DNA of 64,000 nucleotides from an uncultured Alcanivorax sp. (GCF_947258575.1 NZ_CAMYIV010000004.1:186001-250000); one strand, 5' to 3'; positions 1-8,039 are shown, counted from the first letter of the stretch. Made by a program: numbers and translations. The notes: generated from the letters alone by a model not told the origin.

Positions 1-257
1 CCGGCAAAGGCCAGGCCGGTCAGATAATGGGCCAGCCAGCCGACGGCCTTTTCTCCAGGCATGGCTGGCGATGCGGCAATGGCAGTGTGTCGAAACTGCC
101 CGTGGCCCATGTGCAACAACCAGCGGCCCACCATGGCGTAGTTGGGTGGGGCGACACCGAGCAGTGGCTGGCGAAGCCAGCCCCAGACATCCATGACCAG
201 GGTGGCGAAAATGCCGATGATGATCATGCTGGCCAAGGTCTCTGTAACGTTATCCAT
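1..257 (-). CDS. DUF2938-type membrane protein, N-terminal part only
   Basis: The first 85 codons of a gene that leaves the window on the left. The peptide begins with a hydrophobic segment (MIIIGIFATLVMDVWGW, about residues 12-28), then NYAMVGRWLLHMGHGQFRH, then a second hydrophobic stretch around GWLAHYLTGLAFAG. This order matches the DUF2938 family of small multi-pass inner-membrane proteins, whose role is unknown. The ATG is preceded by GAGGAAG at a normal distance. The gene is divergent from a MerR-type regulator, with 63 bp between the two starts that contain a MerR-like palindrome, so control by that regulator is a reasonable inference. The family call rests on recall of the sequence pattern only. 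Confidence 0.7.
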   Translation of the reverse strand, partial: MDNVTETLASMIIIGIFATLVMDVWGWLRQPLLGVAPPNYAMVGRWLLHMGHGQFRHTAIAASPAMPGEKAVGWLAHYLTGLAFA

Positions 258-293
258 GGGGCTTCCTCAAGATGACTTTGCTGGTAATGTGCA

Positions 294-313
294 ACTTGAA
301 GCTGGCTTGAGGT
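294..313. promoter_or_regulatory. MerR-type imperfect palindrome in divergent promoter
   Basis: ACTTGAAGCTGGCTTGAGGT is an imperfect dyad; 6 of 8 bases match between its two 8-bp arms. It lies between the divergent DUF2938 and MerR genes. The CTTGAGGT half-site resembles operators of the SoxR/MerR family, which sit in unusually long promoter spacers. A TTGACC hexamer reads leftward across it. No convincing -10 could be fixed, so this is a candidate operator only. Confidence 0.4.
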
Positions 314-320
314 CAAGGTC

Positions 321-743
321 GTGTTGGATATTACCGAAGTGGTGCGTCGGTCGGGCGTACCGGCGTCGACGCTGCGCTATTACGAAGAGAAAGGGCTGAT
401 CCTCTCCACCGGGCGCAGAGGACTAAAGCGAATATTCGCACCGCGGGTGCTGGATCAGCTGGCATTGATTGCCCTGGGACGGGCAGCGGGATTCACGCTG
501 GATGAAATTGGCGAAATGTTCGATGACGGCGGCGAGCCCAGCATCGACCGGCATGCCTTGTCGGCAAAAGCCGATGCGCTGGATGACACCATCCGCAAAC
601 TGTCTGCCATGCGTGACGGCCTGCGCCACGCGGCAAAATGCCCGGCGCCCAGTCACCTGGAATGCGGACAGTTTCGGCGCTTGATGAATATTGCCTCGGC
701 ACGAATGAAAGTGGAGAAAAAACGAGGCGTTCAGGAAAAATAA
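321..743 (+). CDS. MerR family transcriptional regulator
   Basis: A 140-residue DNA-binding protein. The N-terminus (DITEVVRRSGVPASTLRYYE) is the MerR winged helix-turn-helix, followed by the usual EKGLI turn and the GFTLDEIGEMF segment that leads into the dimerisation helix (about residues 75-110). The C-terminal effector region is short, with one Cys near residue 106 and one near 114, and does not show the CxxC cluster of the well-known metal sensors. The start is GTG at 321, with AAGGTC just upstream; TTG at 324 is an alternative. MerR proteins usually untwist a long-spacer promoter when they bind their inducer. Here the likely target is the divergent DUF2938 gene. The inducer cannot be read from the sequence. 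Confidence 0.85.
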   Translation: MLDITEVVRRSGVPASTLRYYEEKGLILSTGRRGLKRIFAPRVLDQLALIALGRAAGFTLDEIGEMFDDGGEPSIDRHALSAKADALDDTIRKLSAMRDGLRHAAKCPAPSHLECGQFRRLMNIASARMKVEKKRGVQEK

Positions 744-863
744 AAAAGAAAAAAAAGAACAGGCAAAGGGCTGGTGATCTGGTACAGCTAGTTTTTCCGC
801 CCCTTCAAGCGCTGGATAGGCATGACGCCACGACAGTGACGCCAGCCAATCAGCCTTTGCCTT

Positions 864-1814
864 TCAGGCACTCTTCCTGTGGTTTGCCGGCTGCACGAAG
901 CGGTCCAGTCCTTCCAGAAACGTCAGCTGCTGGCGAATCACGTTGCTGAATGCCGGTTCGAAATAGGGTTCGAAGTGGTTGGCGTTAATGCTGGCGATGG
1001 TCAGGTTGGGGTTGTTCACCTCGCGGATAGTGCTTTCCACAAAGGGGGCGACGGAATCCTGGTTGGCCCCCATCAGCAGGGTGGGAATGCGGATGTCCTT
1101 GAGGCGTTTGAAAGGACGGTAGGGGCCCATGGTCATCATGGAGCGGGCCGCCACGCGGTTGTCGTAGCGCCGGCCTATGCTGGTTTCGGCCAGTTGCAGT
1201 GCCTTGCCGGCATCATCCCGGTCCATGGAGGAAAACGCCCCGGGTTCACTGACCACGGGCAGGTAGAGCGGATGGCCTGGCTTGAGCAGATCGGCCATGG
1301 CGTAGAGCCCAAAACGCAGCAGTCGTGGCAAGGGGACGGCGCGCACCGCGGCCATGCCATCGAGCATGGGGACCTGGGCAATGGCCCCGGCCAGTTCCGG
1401 GTGTTCGGCGGCCAGCTCCACCACGTGGCCGCCACCAAAGGACGAGCCCCACAGCACGATGCGACGGGGATCGATGCCCGGCTGGCTTTTCAGGAAGGCC
1501 AGGGCGGCGTCGCCATCGGCTACCCGTTGGCGGGCGGAAATCACATGCCTCGGCAGGCCGGCACTGTCGCCCCAGCCGCGATAATCAAAGGTCATCACCA
1601 CGTAGCCAGCGCGGGTAAATTCCTCATAGTAGGATACCGTTAGCGCATCCTGAATCCCGCCCCAGCCGTGCAGCATGAGGATAGCTGGCAGTGTTTCTGC
1701 CGTGGCCTTCGCTGGCCGGTGCAGGGTGGCTGCACACCAGGTTCCGCCGGAGTAAAAACCGGTTCGCTGGCTGTCACAGGTCAGGTCTCGGGGGCTGTGT
1801 CGCAGGGTGTCCAT
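864..1814 (-). CDS. Alpha/beta hydrolase (dienelactone-hydrolase/xylan-esterase-like)
   Basis: A 316-residue alpha/beta-hydrolase fold enzyme of unknown substrate. Visible landmarks are the oxyanion-hole strand LMLHGWGG, the strand-turn FDYRGWGDS, the nucleophile elbow WGSSFGGGHV (GxSxG-type), and the late histidine in NANHFEPY. No signal peptide is seen, so it is probably cytoplasmic. The start at 1814 was chosen over the upstream in-frame ATG because GGAG lies 7 bases before it and because the upstream extension would be encoded by operator DNA. It is divergent from a TetR regulator, and two near-identical 17-bp palindromes lie between them, so it is almost certainly the regulated target. 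Confidence 0.8.
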   Translation of the reverse strand: MDTLRHSPRDLTCDSQRTGFYSGGTWCAATLHRPAKATAETLPAILMLHGWGGIQDALTVSYYEEFTRAGYVVMTFDYRGWGDSAGLPRHVISARQRVADGDAALAFLKSQPGIDPRRIVLWGSSFGGGHVVELAAEHPELAGAIAQVPMLDGMAAVRAVPLPRLLRFGLYAMADLLKPGHPLYLPVVSEPGAFSSMDRDDAGKALQLAETSIGRRYDNRVAARSMMTMGPYRPFKRLKDIRIPTLLMGANQDSVAPFVESTIREVNNPNLTIASINANHFEPYFEPAFSNVIRQQLTFLEGLDRFVQPANHRKSA

Positions 1815-1831
1815 GGTCTGGCTCCGGGTTT

Positions 1832-1848
1832 CTTGTATAGCATTCAAG
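1832..1848. promoter_or_regulatory. TetR-type operator, copy 1
   Basis: CTTGTATAGCATTCAAG is a near-perfect 17-bp palindrome of the form CTTGnATnnnATnCAAG. It lies 18 bp upstream of the hydrolase start. Its centre is exactly 33 bp (about three helical turns) from a second copy at 1865-1881. Confidence 0.7.
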
Positions 1849-1864
1849 AGCAAAGACTAGCATT

Positions 1865-1881
1865 CTTGAATACCATACAAG
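1865..1881. promoter_or_regulatory. TetR-type operator, copy 2
   Basis: CTTGAATACCATACAAG has the same CTTGnATnnnATnCAAG pattern as the copy at 1832-1848, in inverted order. It ends next to a possible ATG at 1882. That placement argues that translation of the TetR gene really begins downstream, at 1912. Binding here would repress both divergent genes. Confidence 0.7.
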
Positions 1882-1911
1882 ATGACCGGGCAGACTGTGG
1901 GAGAAGGCCCC

Positions 1912-2457
1912 TTGGCCAAGAACAAGCGCGATATCGATCTGAAGGTAAAGCAGGACGAGCTGGAGAGCACAGCAGCCAGGCTGTTCCTGTCACTGGGCTA
2001 TGACGGCACATCCATGAGTCATATCGCCCGGGAGCTGGGGGTCGCCCCGAATACCCTGTACTGGTATTACGCCAGCAAGGACGAACTGTTGGTGGCTGTG
2101 CTAAACCGGCAGATGTCACACACTCTGGTCCGCCTGCCGGCGATCGTGGACAAACCCTTGAAGGAGAAGATGGCTTGGGCGTTGCGGGAATTCGAGCAGA
2201 GCCGCGAGTTGGTCACCACGGTGCATGCCCGGCTGGAACAGTCCGCGGTGATCCGGGAATGGCATGACCAGTTCCACCGCTTTGTAGAGGCGGCGGTGAT
2301 CCATACCCTGCAAGCGGACGGTGTGGCTCAGGAACGCGCGACCATGCTGGCGACAGTGGGGACTTTTCTGGTGGAGGGGTTGCTGGCCCATCCGCACAGT
2401 GAGCGCCAGCGCGAGGCCATCCTGCAGTGGTTTACCGAGAGCGCCTTGCCCGCCTAG
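1912..2457 (+). CDS. TetR family transcriptional regulator
   Basis: A regulator of about 181 residues with a typical TetR N-terminal helix-turn-helix: DELESTAARLFLSLGYDGTS, then MSHIARELGVAPNTLYWYYA and SKDELLVAVLN. The rest is an all-helical ligand-binding and dimerisation region without recognisable specificity. The start is uncertain. An ATG at 1882 abuts the operator and has no ribosome site, whereas TTG at 1912 follows GGGAGAAGG, so the latter is preferred. Twin palindromes in the divergent promoter indicate autoregulation and control of the adjacent alpha/beta hydrolase. The ligand is probably an ester or lipid-like substrate of that hydrolase (inference). A strong bidirectional terminator follows the gene. 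Confidence 0.85.
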   Translation: MAKNKRDIDLKVKQDELESTAARLFLSLGYDGTSMSHIARELGVAPNTLYWYYASKDELLVAVLNRQMSHTLVRLPAIVDKPLKEKMAWALREFEQSRELVTTVHARLEQSAVIREWHDQFHRFVEAAVIHTLQADGVAQERATMLATVGTFLVEGLLAHPHSERQREAILQWFTESALPA

Positions 2458-2520
2458 CTCTGCCTGACTCTAGAGGGAGAAATAGAAAACACAGAGGCAT
2501 CGTATGCTTACTCCCTCTGA

Positions 2521-2554
2521 AACAGAAAGCCCCGCTCAAGCGGGGCTTTCTGTT
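2521..2554. terminator. Bidirectional rho-independent terminator
   Basis: Stem AACAGAAAGCCCCGCT pairs with AGCGGGGCTTTCTGTT around a TCAA loop, followed by TTTTC on the right and preceded by an A-rich run on the left. It sits between the convergent TetR gene and the PF10118 gene and can serve both. Confidence 0.85.
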
Positions 2555-2570
2555 TTCACTTGCTGAATAA

Positions 2571-3476
2571 TCAGGCCCAATCGCCCAGCCATTTCTTTTT
2601 CGCTTTCTCCACCAGGCCGCGGGCGTCGTGATCCCACGGGTGGAAGTTGGGGCTGTAGAACTTGAAGTAGGCGGGCAGCAGCCTGCGGAATACCCCCGGA
2701 CGACCCCACATGTAGTTCACGGCACCAAGCCAGGATTTCACATTGCCCAGCTGGCCGTCTTCTTTCATCAGTTGCACCAGGTGCACGGCAGAAAACACCG
2801 GGAACAGCACGCTGACGATCATCATCTCCGTGACACGGGTGAATTCACTGCCACCCACGGCCTTGTAGACATCAAAGGCCACCGCCTTGTGCTCGGATTC
2901 TTCAATGGCATGCCAGGCCCAGATCGGGGCGATGCGCGGGTCCATCTCTTCCAGGGCGTCGTACTTGAGCAGGAACTCCTCGGCCATCAGCGCGGTGAAG
3001 TGCTCCACGGCGACGGTGTGGGCGAGCTGACGTTCCGGGCTCAGGTGTTTGCGCAACACATTCATGAAACCCAGAATCTCCCGCTCCAGTCGCGCCAGAT
3101 CCACGCCGCGTTCCTGCAGGAAGCCGTTCATCAATTCGTGTTCACGGGAGTGGTGGGCTTCCTGGCCGATAAAGCCCTTGATGGCTTTCTTCAGTTCCGG
3201 GTCGGTGATCTGGTCCTGGTAGTGACGCACCGAATCAATGAAAAAACGCTCACCGGGCGGGAAGCTGGCGGACATGGCAGCCAGTAGCAGGGTCTTCACC
3301 GGATCGTTGTCCCACCAATAGCGCGGCAGGTCTTCGGCCTCGCTGAAGGTGAACTGGGGGCGACGAACCTTGGGGATCATGTCCTTGGGGGTTTTGCCGG
3401 CAAGGGTGCGCAGCGAACCGGCGAGGCCTTTGCGAGCCTTTGCCTTGCCCGGGCGAACAGGGACCACAGCATTCAT
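2571..3476 (-). CDS. Putative metal-dependent hydrolase (PF10118 family)
   Basis: A 301-residue soluble protein of the family annotated as predicted metal-dependent hydrolase (PF10118). The family is common in hydrocarbon degraders and has no firmly assigned reaction. Conserved Glu/His clusters suggest a ferritin-like di-metal helix bundle: FIGQEAHHSREHE (about residues 105-117), AVEHFTAL and HAIEESEHKAVAFDVY (about 195-210). The N-terminus is basic (RPGKAKARK) with no signal peptide. The start ATG at 3476 follows a GAGGAG-like site. It is divergent from an AraC-type regulator, with 109 bp between them, so it may be that regulator's target. Its 3' end shares the bidirectional terminator at 2521-2554. 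Confidence 0.8.
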   Translation of the reverse strand: MNAVVPVRPGKAKARKGLAGSLRTLAGKTPKDMIPKVRRPQFTFSEAEDLPRYWWDNDPVKTLLLAAMSASFPPGERFFIDSVRHYQDQITDPELKKAIKGFIGQEAHHSREHELMNGFLQERGVDLARLEREILGFMNVLRKHLSPERQLAHTVAVEHFTALMAEEFLLKYDALEEMDPRIAPIWAWHAIEESEHKAVAFDVYKAVGGSEFTRVTEMMIVSVLFPVFSAVHLVQLMKEDGQLGNVKSWLGAVNYMWGRPGVFRRLLPAYFKFYSPNFHPWDHDARGLVEKAKKKWLGDWA

Positions 3477-3585
3477 GTCAGAACTCCTCGTTGAGGTATT
3501 TTCTTAATATGGCTCATACGGTACTGGTGAACGGCCCAAGGGCGTGAGATTCTGCACGGACATTGTACTTGTCATCGGTGGCCAA

Positions 3586-4662
3586 ATGCCGCAAAGCGAA
3601 CTCCTGGCAGCAACCACACAGCAACTGGCAGCGCTTCCGGCCTGGGTGCGGCAGCGTAATCAGTCCGCCACCTACCCGCGTGCCTTTATGGAAGCGGCGA
3701 TGGAGAGCGGCGCCTCCCGCGAGCAGTTATTACAGGCGGCCGATATTAGCCCCGACCAGATTGACGATCCGGCCGGGCGGCTGTCGTTGCAGGAAACCTG
3801 GAAGCTGGGGGCGGCGGCGCTATCGCTCACTGGCAATGGCAGCCTGGGATTTGCCTCCGGCGACCGCATGCCCCTCACCGCCCACGGCAACCTGGGTTAT
3901 GCCCTGATGTGTGCCGGAACGCCCCGTGAAGCCATCGCCATTCTGGAGCGCTTCTGGCATCTGCGCGGGCGCGGGGCGCAGTTGATGGTGAGCGAAAGCG
4001 AGGATCGCCTGTTCATGGAGCTGGTGCTGGAGCTTTCCGCCCCGGATGCCCTGCGCGACATGCTGATGAGCTCCATGCTGACCAGCATGTATCGCGGCAT
4101 AGAGTTCCTGATACCGCAGCTGCCTGAGCAACGGCAAATCTGGCTGTATGGCCAGGAGCCGGCGGGCTTTGATCGCTGGCGAAGGCGGCTGCCGACGGTG
4201 CGTTTTGGCATGCCGCAGGCCGGTATTTCCCTGGCGGGGGATATCTCCCTGCTGGATCAGCCCCTGCCCACCGCCAACCCGGAAGCCCTGACACTGGCGC
4301 TGGCCCAGTGTGAACGGGAAAGCGCGCTGGTGGATGACGCCGATGATACCTTGCGCCGTGCCCGTGCCGCTCTGACCCTGGGCGCTGATGGGTACCCATC
4401 CCCGGAGGCCCTGGCCGATAGCCTGCATCTGACGCCCCGCACCCTGCGGCGGCGCCTGCAGGAACAGGGCTACAGTTATCAGCAGCTGCTGGAAGCCGCC
4501 CGTCGACGGGACAGCTGTCAGATGCTGGCCGACCCTGACCTGGAGATTCGCCGCATTGGTGAGGCGCTTGGCTATGGCGACCCGGCCAATTTCACCCGTG
4601 CCTTCAAGGGCTGGGCTGGGCTGTCTCCCCGGGAATGGCGCAAGCGCCAGACTGGCGACTGA
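3586..4662 (+). CDS. AraC family transcriptional regulator
   Basis: A regulator of about 358 residues. The large N-terminal part (about residues 20-200) follows the AraC arabinose-binding-like pattern of the OruR/GadX-type regulators (TYPRAFMEAAMESGASREQL, then the PLTAHGNLGYALMCAGT segment). The C-terminal 90 residues carry the double helix-turn-helix: ALADSLHLTPRTLRRRLQEQ and IRRIGEALGYGDPANFTRAF. The start is taken as ATG 3586, with GGTGG five bases upstream; a GTG at 3544 would add 14 residues. It is divergent from the PF10118 gene, its probable target. Relatives respond to fatty acids or amino acids, but the ligand cannot be inferred here. Confidence 0.85.
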   Translation: MPQSELLAATTQQLAALPAWVRQRNQSATYPRAFMEAAMESGASREQLLQAADISPDQIDDPAGRLSLQETWKLGAAALSLTGNGSLGFASGDRMPLTAHGNLGYALMCAGTPREAIAILERFWHLRGRGAQLMVSESEDRLFMELVLELSAPDALRDMLMSSMLTSMYRGIEFLIPQLPEQRQIWLYGQEPAGFDRWRRRLPTVRFGMPQAGISLAGDISLLDQPLPTANPEALTLALAQCERESALVDDADDTLRRARAALTLGADGYPSPEALADSLHLTPRTLRRRLQEQGYSYQQLLEAARRRDSCQMLADPDLEIRRIGEALGYGDPANFTRAFKGWAGLSPREWRKRQTGD

Positions 4663-4708
4663 CTCACCTTGTTCCCTCTTTCCGGTGGCATCCCGGTGAC
4701 CTCCGGAT

Positions 4709-4730
4709 GTGTGCGTGTCCCCGATGAAAG
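4709..4730. repeat. Short intergenic repeat with GTGCGTGTCCCCGAT core
   Basis: GTGTGCGTGTCCCCGATGAA recurs at 6261-6283, and a shorter version occurs near 6826-6840. Here it stands alone between the AraC gene and the amidohydrolase. It looks like a solo half of the hairpin element at 6237-6283. Confidence 0.5.
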
Positions 4731-4805
4731 CGTATGCGCTTGACCCGCTGCCCCATCCTGTGATCAATTAATGGAACAATATTCCAAAAAACAACGGGAG
4801 AGCAC

Positions 4806-6164
4806 ATGTCACTCATCAATGGGCTGCGTAGCAGCCTTCTGGCTGGCGCAGTGATGGCCTGCGGCCTGGCACAGGCCGGTATTCCCACATCACTGAGCGA
4901 AAAGGTGGGCAAATTGGCTGCGGACCAGCAGCCGGAGCTGGAGAAGGTGTTCCGCCAGTTGCATGCCAACCCGGAGCTGGCTTTCGACCTGCACGATACC
5001 TCTGCGCTGGTGGCCAAGCGGCTGAAGAAACTCGGTTACCGGGTGCATACCGGGATTGCGGAAACCGGCCTGGCGGCGGTGCTGAAAAACGGCGATGGCC
5101 CGGTGATCATGTTCCGCAGTGACATGGATGCCTTGCCGGTGAAAGAGGAGAGCGGCCTGTCCTATGCCAGCAAGAAACAGGTGGAGCTGGATGACGGTAG
5201 CACCAGCTACGTGTCCCATGCCTGTGGCCATGATTCCCATACCGCCTGGTTGCTGGGCATCGCCAAAGTGATAATGGAAACCCGCGATGCCTGGTCCGGC
5301 ACCCTGGTGTTGGTGGGCCAGCCGGCGGAAGAACTGATCGCCGGTGCCCAGGCCATGGTCGACGATGGTCTGTACGACAAGGTCCCCAAGCCCTCCCTGC
5401 TGATTTCCGCCCACGTGTACCCGGTGTGGCCGGCAGGCACGGTGGCGGTGAAAGCTGGCCGCCGCATGGCCGGCAGTGATCAACTGGATGTGCATCTCAC
5501 CGGGATTGGCGGCCACGGTTCTCGCCCGGAAGGCACCATTGATCCGGTGGTGATGGGCGCGCGGGCGGTGATGGCCTACCAGACCATCGTCAGCCGCAAT
5601 ATCCCGGCCCAGGACCCGGCGGTGCTGACCGTGGGCGCCATGCAGGTGGGCGAAACCCATAACGTGATTCCAGAAACCGGCACCCTGAAACTGAACCTGC
5701 GCTGGTTCGACAAGGGCGTGCGCCAGACCATGCTGGATGCCATCGAGCGGGAAACCCAGGGCATTGCCGTTGCTGCGGGTGTGCCGGAGGAGCGTAAACC
5801 CACCATGACCATGCTGGGGTATGCGGAGCCGGTGATTAACGAGCCTGCCCTGGCAGCCAAGGCCAATGAAGCGTTGGTGGCCGCCCTGGGCAAAAAGCGG
5901 ATCATGCCCGGCATCCCCCCGGTGATGGGCTCCGAGGATTTCCCCATGCTGGTGGCGGGCATTGAAGACGCTGAAACCCTGTTTGTGGAAGTGGGCGGTG
6001 GCGCCCCGGATGTGATGAAGAAATACATGAGCACCGGCGAACTGCCGCCGCTCAATCACAACCCGAAATTCCGCATCGACAATCCGGGCCTGGCGATTAC
6101 CACCGCGGTGCAGGCCAACAGCACCTTGTTGCTGGATGCCTTTCTTGCCGGTGACGCCGAGTAA
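4806..6164 (+). CDS. Secreted M20-family amidohydrolase
   Basis: A 452-residue peptidase M20D-type amidohydrolase that would cleave an N-acyl amino acid or similar amide in the periplasm. The N-terminus has a Sec signal peptide, LLAGAVMACGLAQA, with cleavage likely after residue 24. Metal and catalytic motifs are present in order: HANPELAFD, FRSDMDALPVKEES, SHACGHDSHTAWLLG, the paired Glu in GQPAEELIAGA, the dimerisation-domain GGHGSRPEGTIDPV, and the late GSEDFPMLV. Cytoplasmic hippuricase-like relatives lack the signal. The ATG follows GGGAG. A clean terminator follows at 6191-6219, so it is probably monocistronic. The substrate is unknown. Confidence 0.85.
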   Translation: MSLINGLRSSLLAGAVMACGLAQAGIPTSLSEKVGKLAADQQPELEKVFRQLHANPELAFDLHDTSALVAKRLKKLGYRVHTGIAETGLAAVLKNGDGPVIMFRSDMDALPVKEESGLSYASKKQVELDDGSTSYVSHACGHDSHTAWLLGIAKVIMETRDAWSGTLVLVGQPAEELIAGAQAMVDDGLYDKVPKPSLLISAHVYPVWPAGTVAVKAGRRMAGSDQLDVHLTGIGGHGSRPEGTIDPVVMGARAVMAYQTIVSRNIPAQDPAVLTVGAMQVGETHNVIPETGTLKLNLRWFDKGVRQTMLDAIERETQGIAVAAGVPEERKPTMTMLGYAEPVINEPALAAKANEALVAALGKKRIMPGIPPVMGSEDFPMLVAGIEDAETLFVEVGGGAPDVMKKYMSTGELPPLNHNPKFRIDNPGLAITTAVQANSTLLLDAFLAGDAE

Positions 6165-6190
6165 TCTCGATGCACTGGGTGGTGATACAA

Positions 6191-6219
6191 AAACAGCGGC
6201 CTGGGCCGCTGTTTTTTGT
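6191..6219 (+). terminator. Rho-independent terminator
   Basis: AAACAGCGGCC pairs with GGCCGCTGTTT around a short loop, followed by a T-run (TTTTTTGTTT). It is placed 27 bp after the amidohydrolase stop. Confidence 0.85.
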
Positions 6220-6236
6220 TTGCAACACAGCAATCA

Positions 6237-6283
6237 GGGACACGCATGAATTGAGTCGTTGTGTGCGTGTCCCCGATTGAAGG
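6237..6283. repeat. REP-like hairpin with GGGACACGCA arms
   Basis: GGGACACGCA (6237-6246) and TGCGTGTCCC (6264-6273) form a perfect 10-bp inverted repeat around TGAATTGAGTCGTTGTG. The right arm plus flank (GTGTGCGTGTCCCCGAT) recurs at 4709-4725, and a trimmed GTGTCCCCGATTGAAA occurs near 6826-6841. The layout resembles REP sequences mobilised by Y1-type (RAYT) transposases, but no such transposase is in the window. Confidence 0.6.
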
Positions 6284-6285
6284 GA

Positions 6286-6687
6286 TTACATCAACGCAAA
6301 GGCCAGGTACAGCATCAGGGCCACCTGGGCGAGAAACAGGCTGGCGCGGATGAATACCAGTGGAAAACTGGTGCCGATCAGATGCACCAGGCTTTGCCCG
6401 ATGCGTGCCGCCACAATAAAGCCTGCTAGTGCGTTCACGGTATCGCTCTGGCCGGTGGCCGCTGCCACCAACACCAGGGCCGCAAACAGCGGCAGGTTCT
6501 CCAGGCAATTGAGATGTGCCGCCTTGGCACGAACCAGGATGGCCGGGTCATCAACCGCCTTGCCTCGTTCCCAATGATTTGCGGCCTTCTTGCCGGTGAG
6601 TACCAGTGGCAACCGATAGGTGGCGTAGCTGAGTGCCAGAATCAGCGTCCAGACGATATAAATCAGTAGTGCAGTCATTCCGGTCAT
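6286..6687 (-). CDS. MAPEG family membrane protein
   Basis: An integral membrane protein of about 133 residues with four predicted helices. It fits the MAPEG superfamily (membrane-associated proteins in eicosanoid and glutathione metabolism). The first helix is LLIYIVWTLILALSYATYRL; the conserved region RAKAAHLNCLENLPLFAAL (Arg, Asn and Glu of the ENLP-type motif) follows at about residues 50-70; two more hydrophobic segments close the protein. Bacterial members are poorly characterised and may be glutathione transferases. The start is placed at MTGMTA; an upstream in-frame ATG lacks a better ribosome site. It faces right-to-left between a repeat and the MBL-fold gene and shares no operon with either neighbour. 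Confidence 0.8.
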   Translation of the reverse strand: MTGMTALLIYIVWTLILALSYATYRLPLVLTGKKAANHWERGKAVDDPAILVRAKAAHLNCLENLPLFAALVLVAAATGQSDTVNALAGFIVAARIGQSLVHLIGTSFPLVFIRASLFLAQVALMLYLAFALM

Positions 6688-6926
6688 GGGGCGGCCCTTT
6701 TCCACGCATAAAATCACAGTGTGGTGAGGTGAAGGGCAAGATGGCGTGAAGCCTGGGGTTTCCCGCCGGCACCAGCTACGTCAGGCGCTGCCTGTCAGTC
6801 TCCCAGCAGTAGCAAAAGGGATGGGTGTCCCCGATTGAAAAGAGCGGCCGGTTGAGCAAAGGTCGGGTGGCTGGCCCCGGTTGCGTGGCCTATAGTCGTT
6901 GGACTTATCGACCTCAGGAGCCATGC

Positions 6927-7886
6927 ATGGCATTCCAGACTTTTGACGACCTCGGCCAGCACATTACCCGTATCGATACGGCCATGGTGCACGAAGGATT
7001 GGCGGCCTGTTATCTGCTGCGCGGTGGCGACGAGTACGCCATTATCGAAACCGGTACCCACAACACCGTGCCGACCATTCTGGCGCTGCTCAAAGCGCGC
7101 AAGATTGATCTGGCAAAGGTGAAATATGTGATTCCCACTCATGTGCATCTGGACCACGCCGGTGGCGTCGGTGGCCTGATGCAGGCGCTGCCAGTGGCGA
7201 CTCTGCTGGTGCATCCCCGCGGCGCTCGCCACATGATTGATCCGGCCAAACTCAAGGCCGGTGCCACAGCGGTCTACGGTGAGGCCCAGTTTGCCGAGAT
7301 CTACGGCGATATCATTCCCGTGGATGAACGCCGGGTGCGCACCATGGACGACGGCGATGAGGTCACCGTGGGAGGTCGCAAGCTGGTATTCATCGATACC
7401 CCCGGGCATGCCCGCCATCATTTCTGTGTGTATGACCCCACGTCCCGTGGCATTTTCACCGGTGACACCTTTGGCCTGTCCTATCCGCCGCTGACCACCG
7501 TCAACGGCCCCTTTATCTGCCCGACCACCACCCCGGTGCAATTTGATCCGCCGGCATTGAAGGCCTCCATCCGCAAGCTGCTGGCGCGGCAGCCCCAGCG
7601 TATTTACCTCACCCATTACAGCATGGTGGAAAACCCGCAACCCCTGGGCGAGCGACTGCTGACCATGGTGGACGACTATGTGGCGCTGGCGGAAACCGTG
7701 GCAGAAACCGCCGACGATGCTGCACTGGAACAGGCGTTGATGACGGCCATGAGAGAGTATCTGTTTCGCTGCGCCCGGGAGCACGGCTGCGACATGTCAG
7801 ACGCACAGCTGGAAGCCGTGCTGGGGCTGGATATCCAGCTCAACAGTCAGGGCCTGGCGGTGTGGCTGCAGTCACGTTCCCGTTAA
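6927..7886 (+). CDS. Metallo-beta-lactamase-fold hydrolase
   Basis: A 319-residue MBL-fold enzyme. The zinc-binding signature THVHLDHAGG is complete (His72, His74, Asp76, His77). The later ligands appear in DTPGHARHHF, FTGDTFGLSY and LTHYSMVEN. The long C-terminal extension after residue 240 is helical and has no known motif. Enzymes of this shape include lactonases, glyoxalase II-like and alkylsulfatase-like proteins; the substrate here is unknown. The start ATG 6927 follows AGGAG, so the longer upstream reading is not used. It is transcribed in the same direction as the ABC exporter 153 bp downstream, but the gap includes a REP-like fragment and a promoter-like TATACT, so they are probably separate units. 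Confidence 0.85.
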   Translation: MAFQTFDDLGQHITRIDTAMVHEGLAACYLLRGGDEYAIIETGTHNTVPTILALLKARKIDLAKVKYVIPTHVHLDHAGGVGGLMQALPVATLLVHPRGARHMIDPAKLKAGATAVYGEAQFAEIYGDIIPVDERRVRTMDDGDEVTVGGRKLVFIDTPGHARHHFCVYDPTSRGIFTGDTFGLSYPPLTTVNGPFICPTTTPVQFDPPALKASIRKLLARQPQRIYLTHYSMVENPQPLGERLLTMVDDYVALAETVAETADDAALEQALMTAMREYLFRCAREHGCDMSDAQLEAVLGLDIQLNSQGLAVWLQSRSR

Positions 7887-8039
7887 CCCGGCGTTAGTAA
7901 TCGCGCCGCGAGCGACGCTCCTACGGAAAGCCGGAAAATGTTTCATTAACGGTAATAGGTTTTCCAGGCGTTCAGTGATCCGATTGTTGCCCGCCATGTT
8001 GTTATACTGCGGGTTCTTTTCTCCAAAGCAGGCCTTTTT

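Noticed and set aside
3820..4767. Antisense frame of 315 codons opposite the AraC gene
   Set aside because: Shadow of a high-GC gene; low-complexity composition and no ribosome site.
4890..6233. Long antisense open frame of 447 codons opposite the amidohydrolase
   Set aside because: His/Gln/Arg-rich composition with no family pattern. It mirrors the codon structure of the real gene, which has a signal peptide and all M20 motifs.
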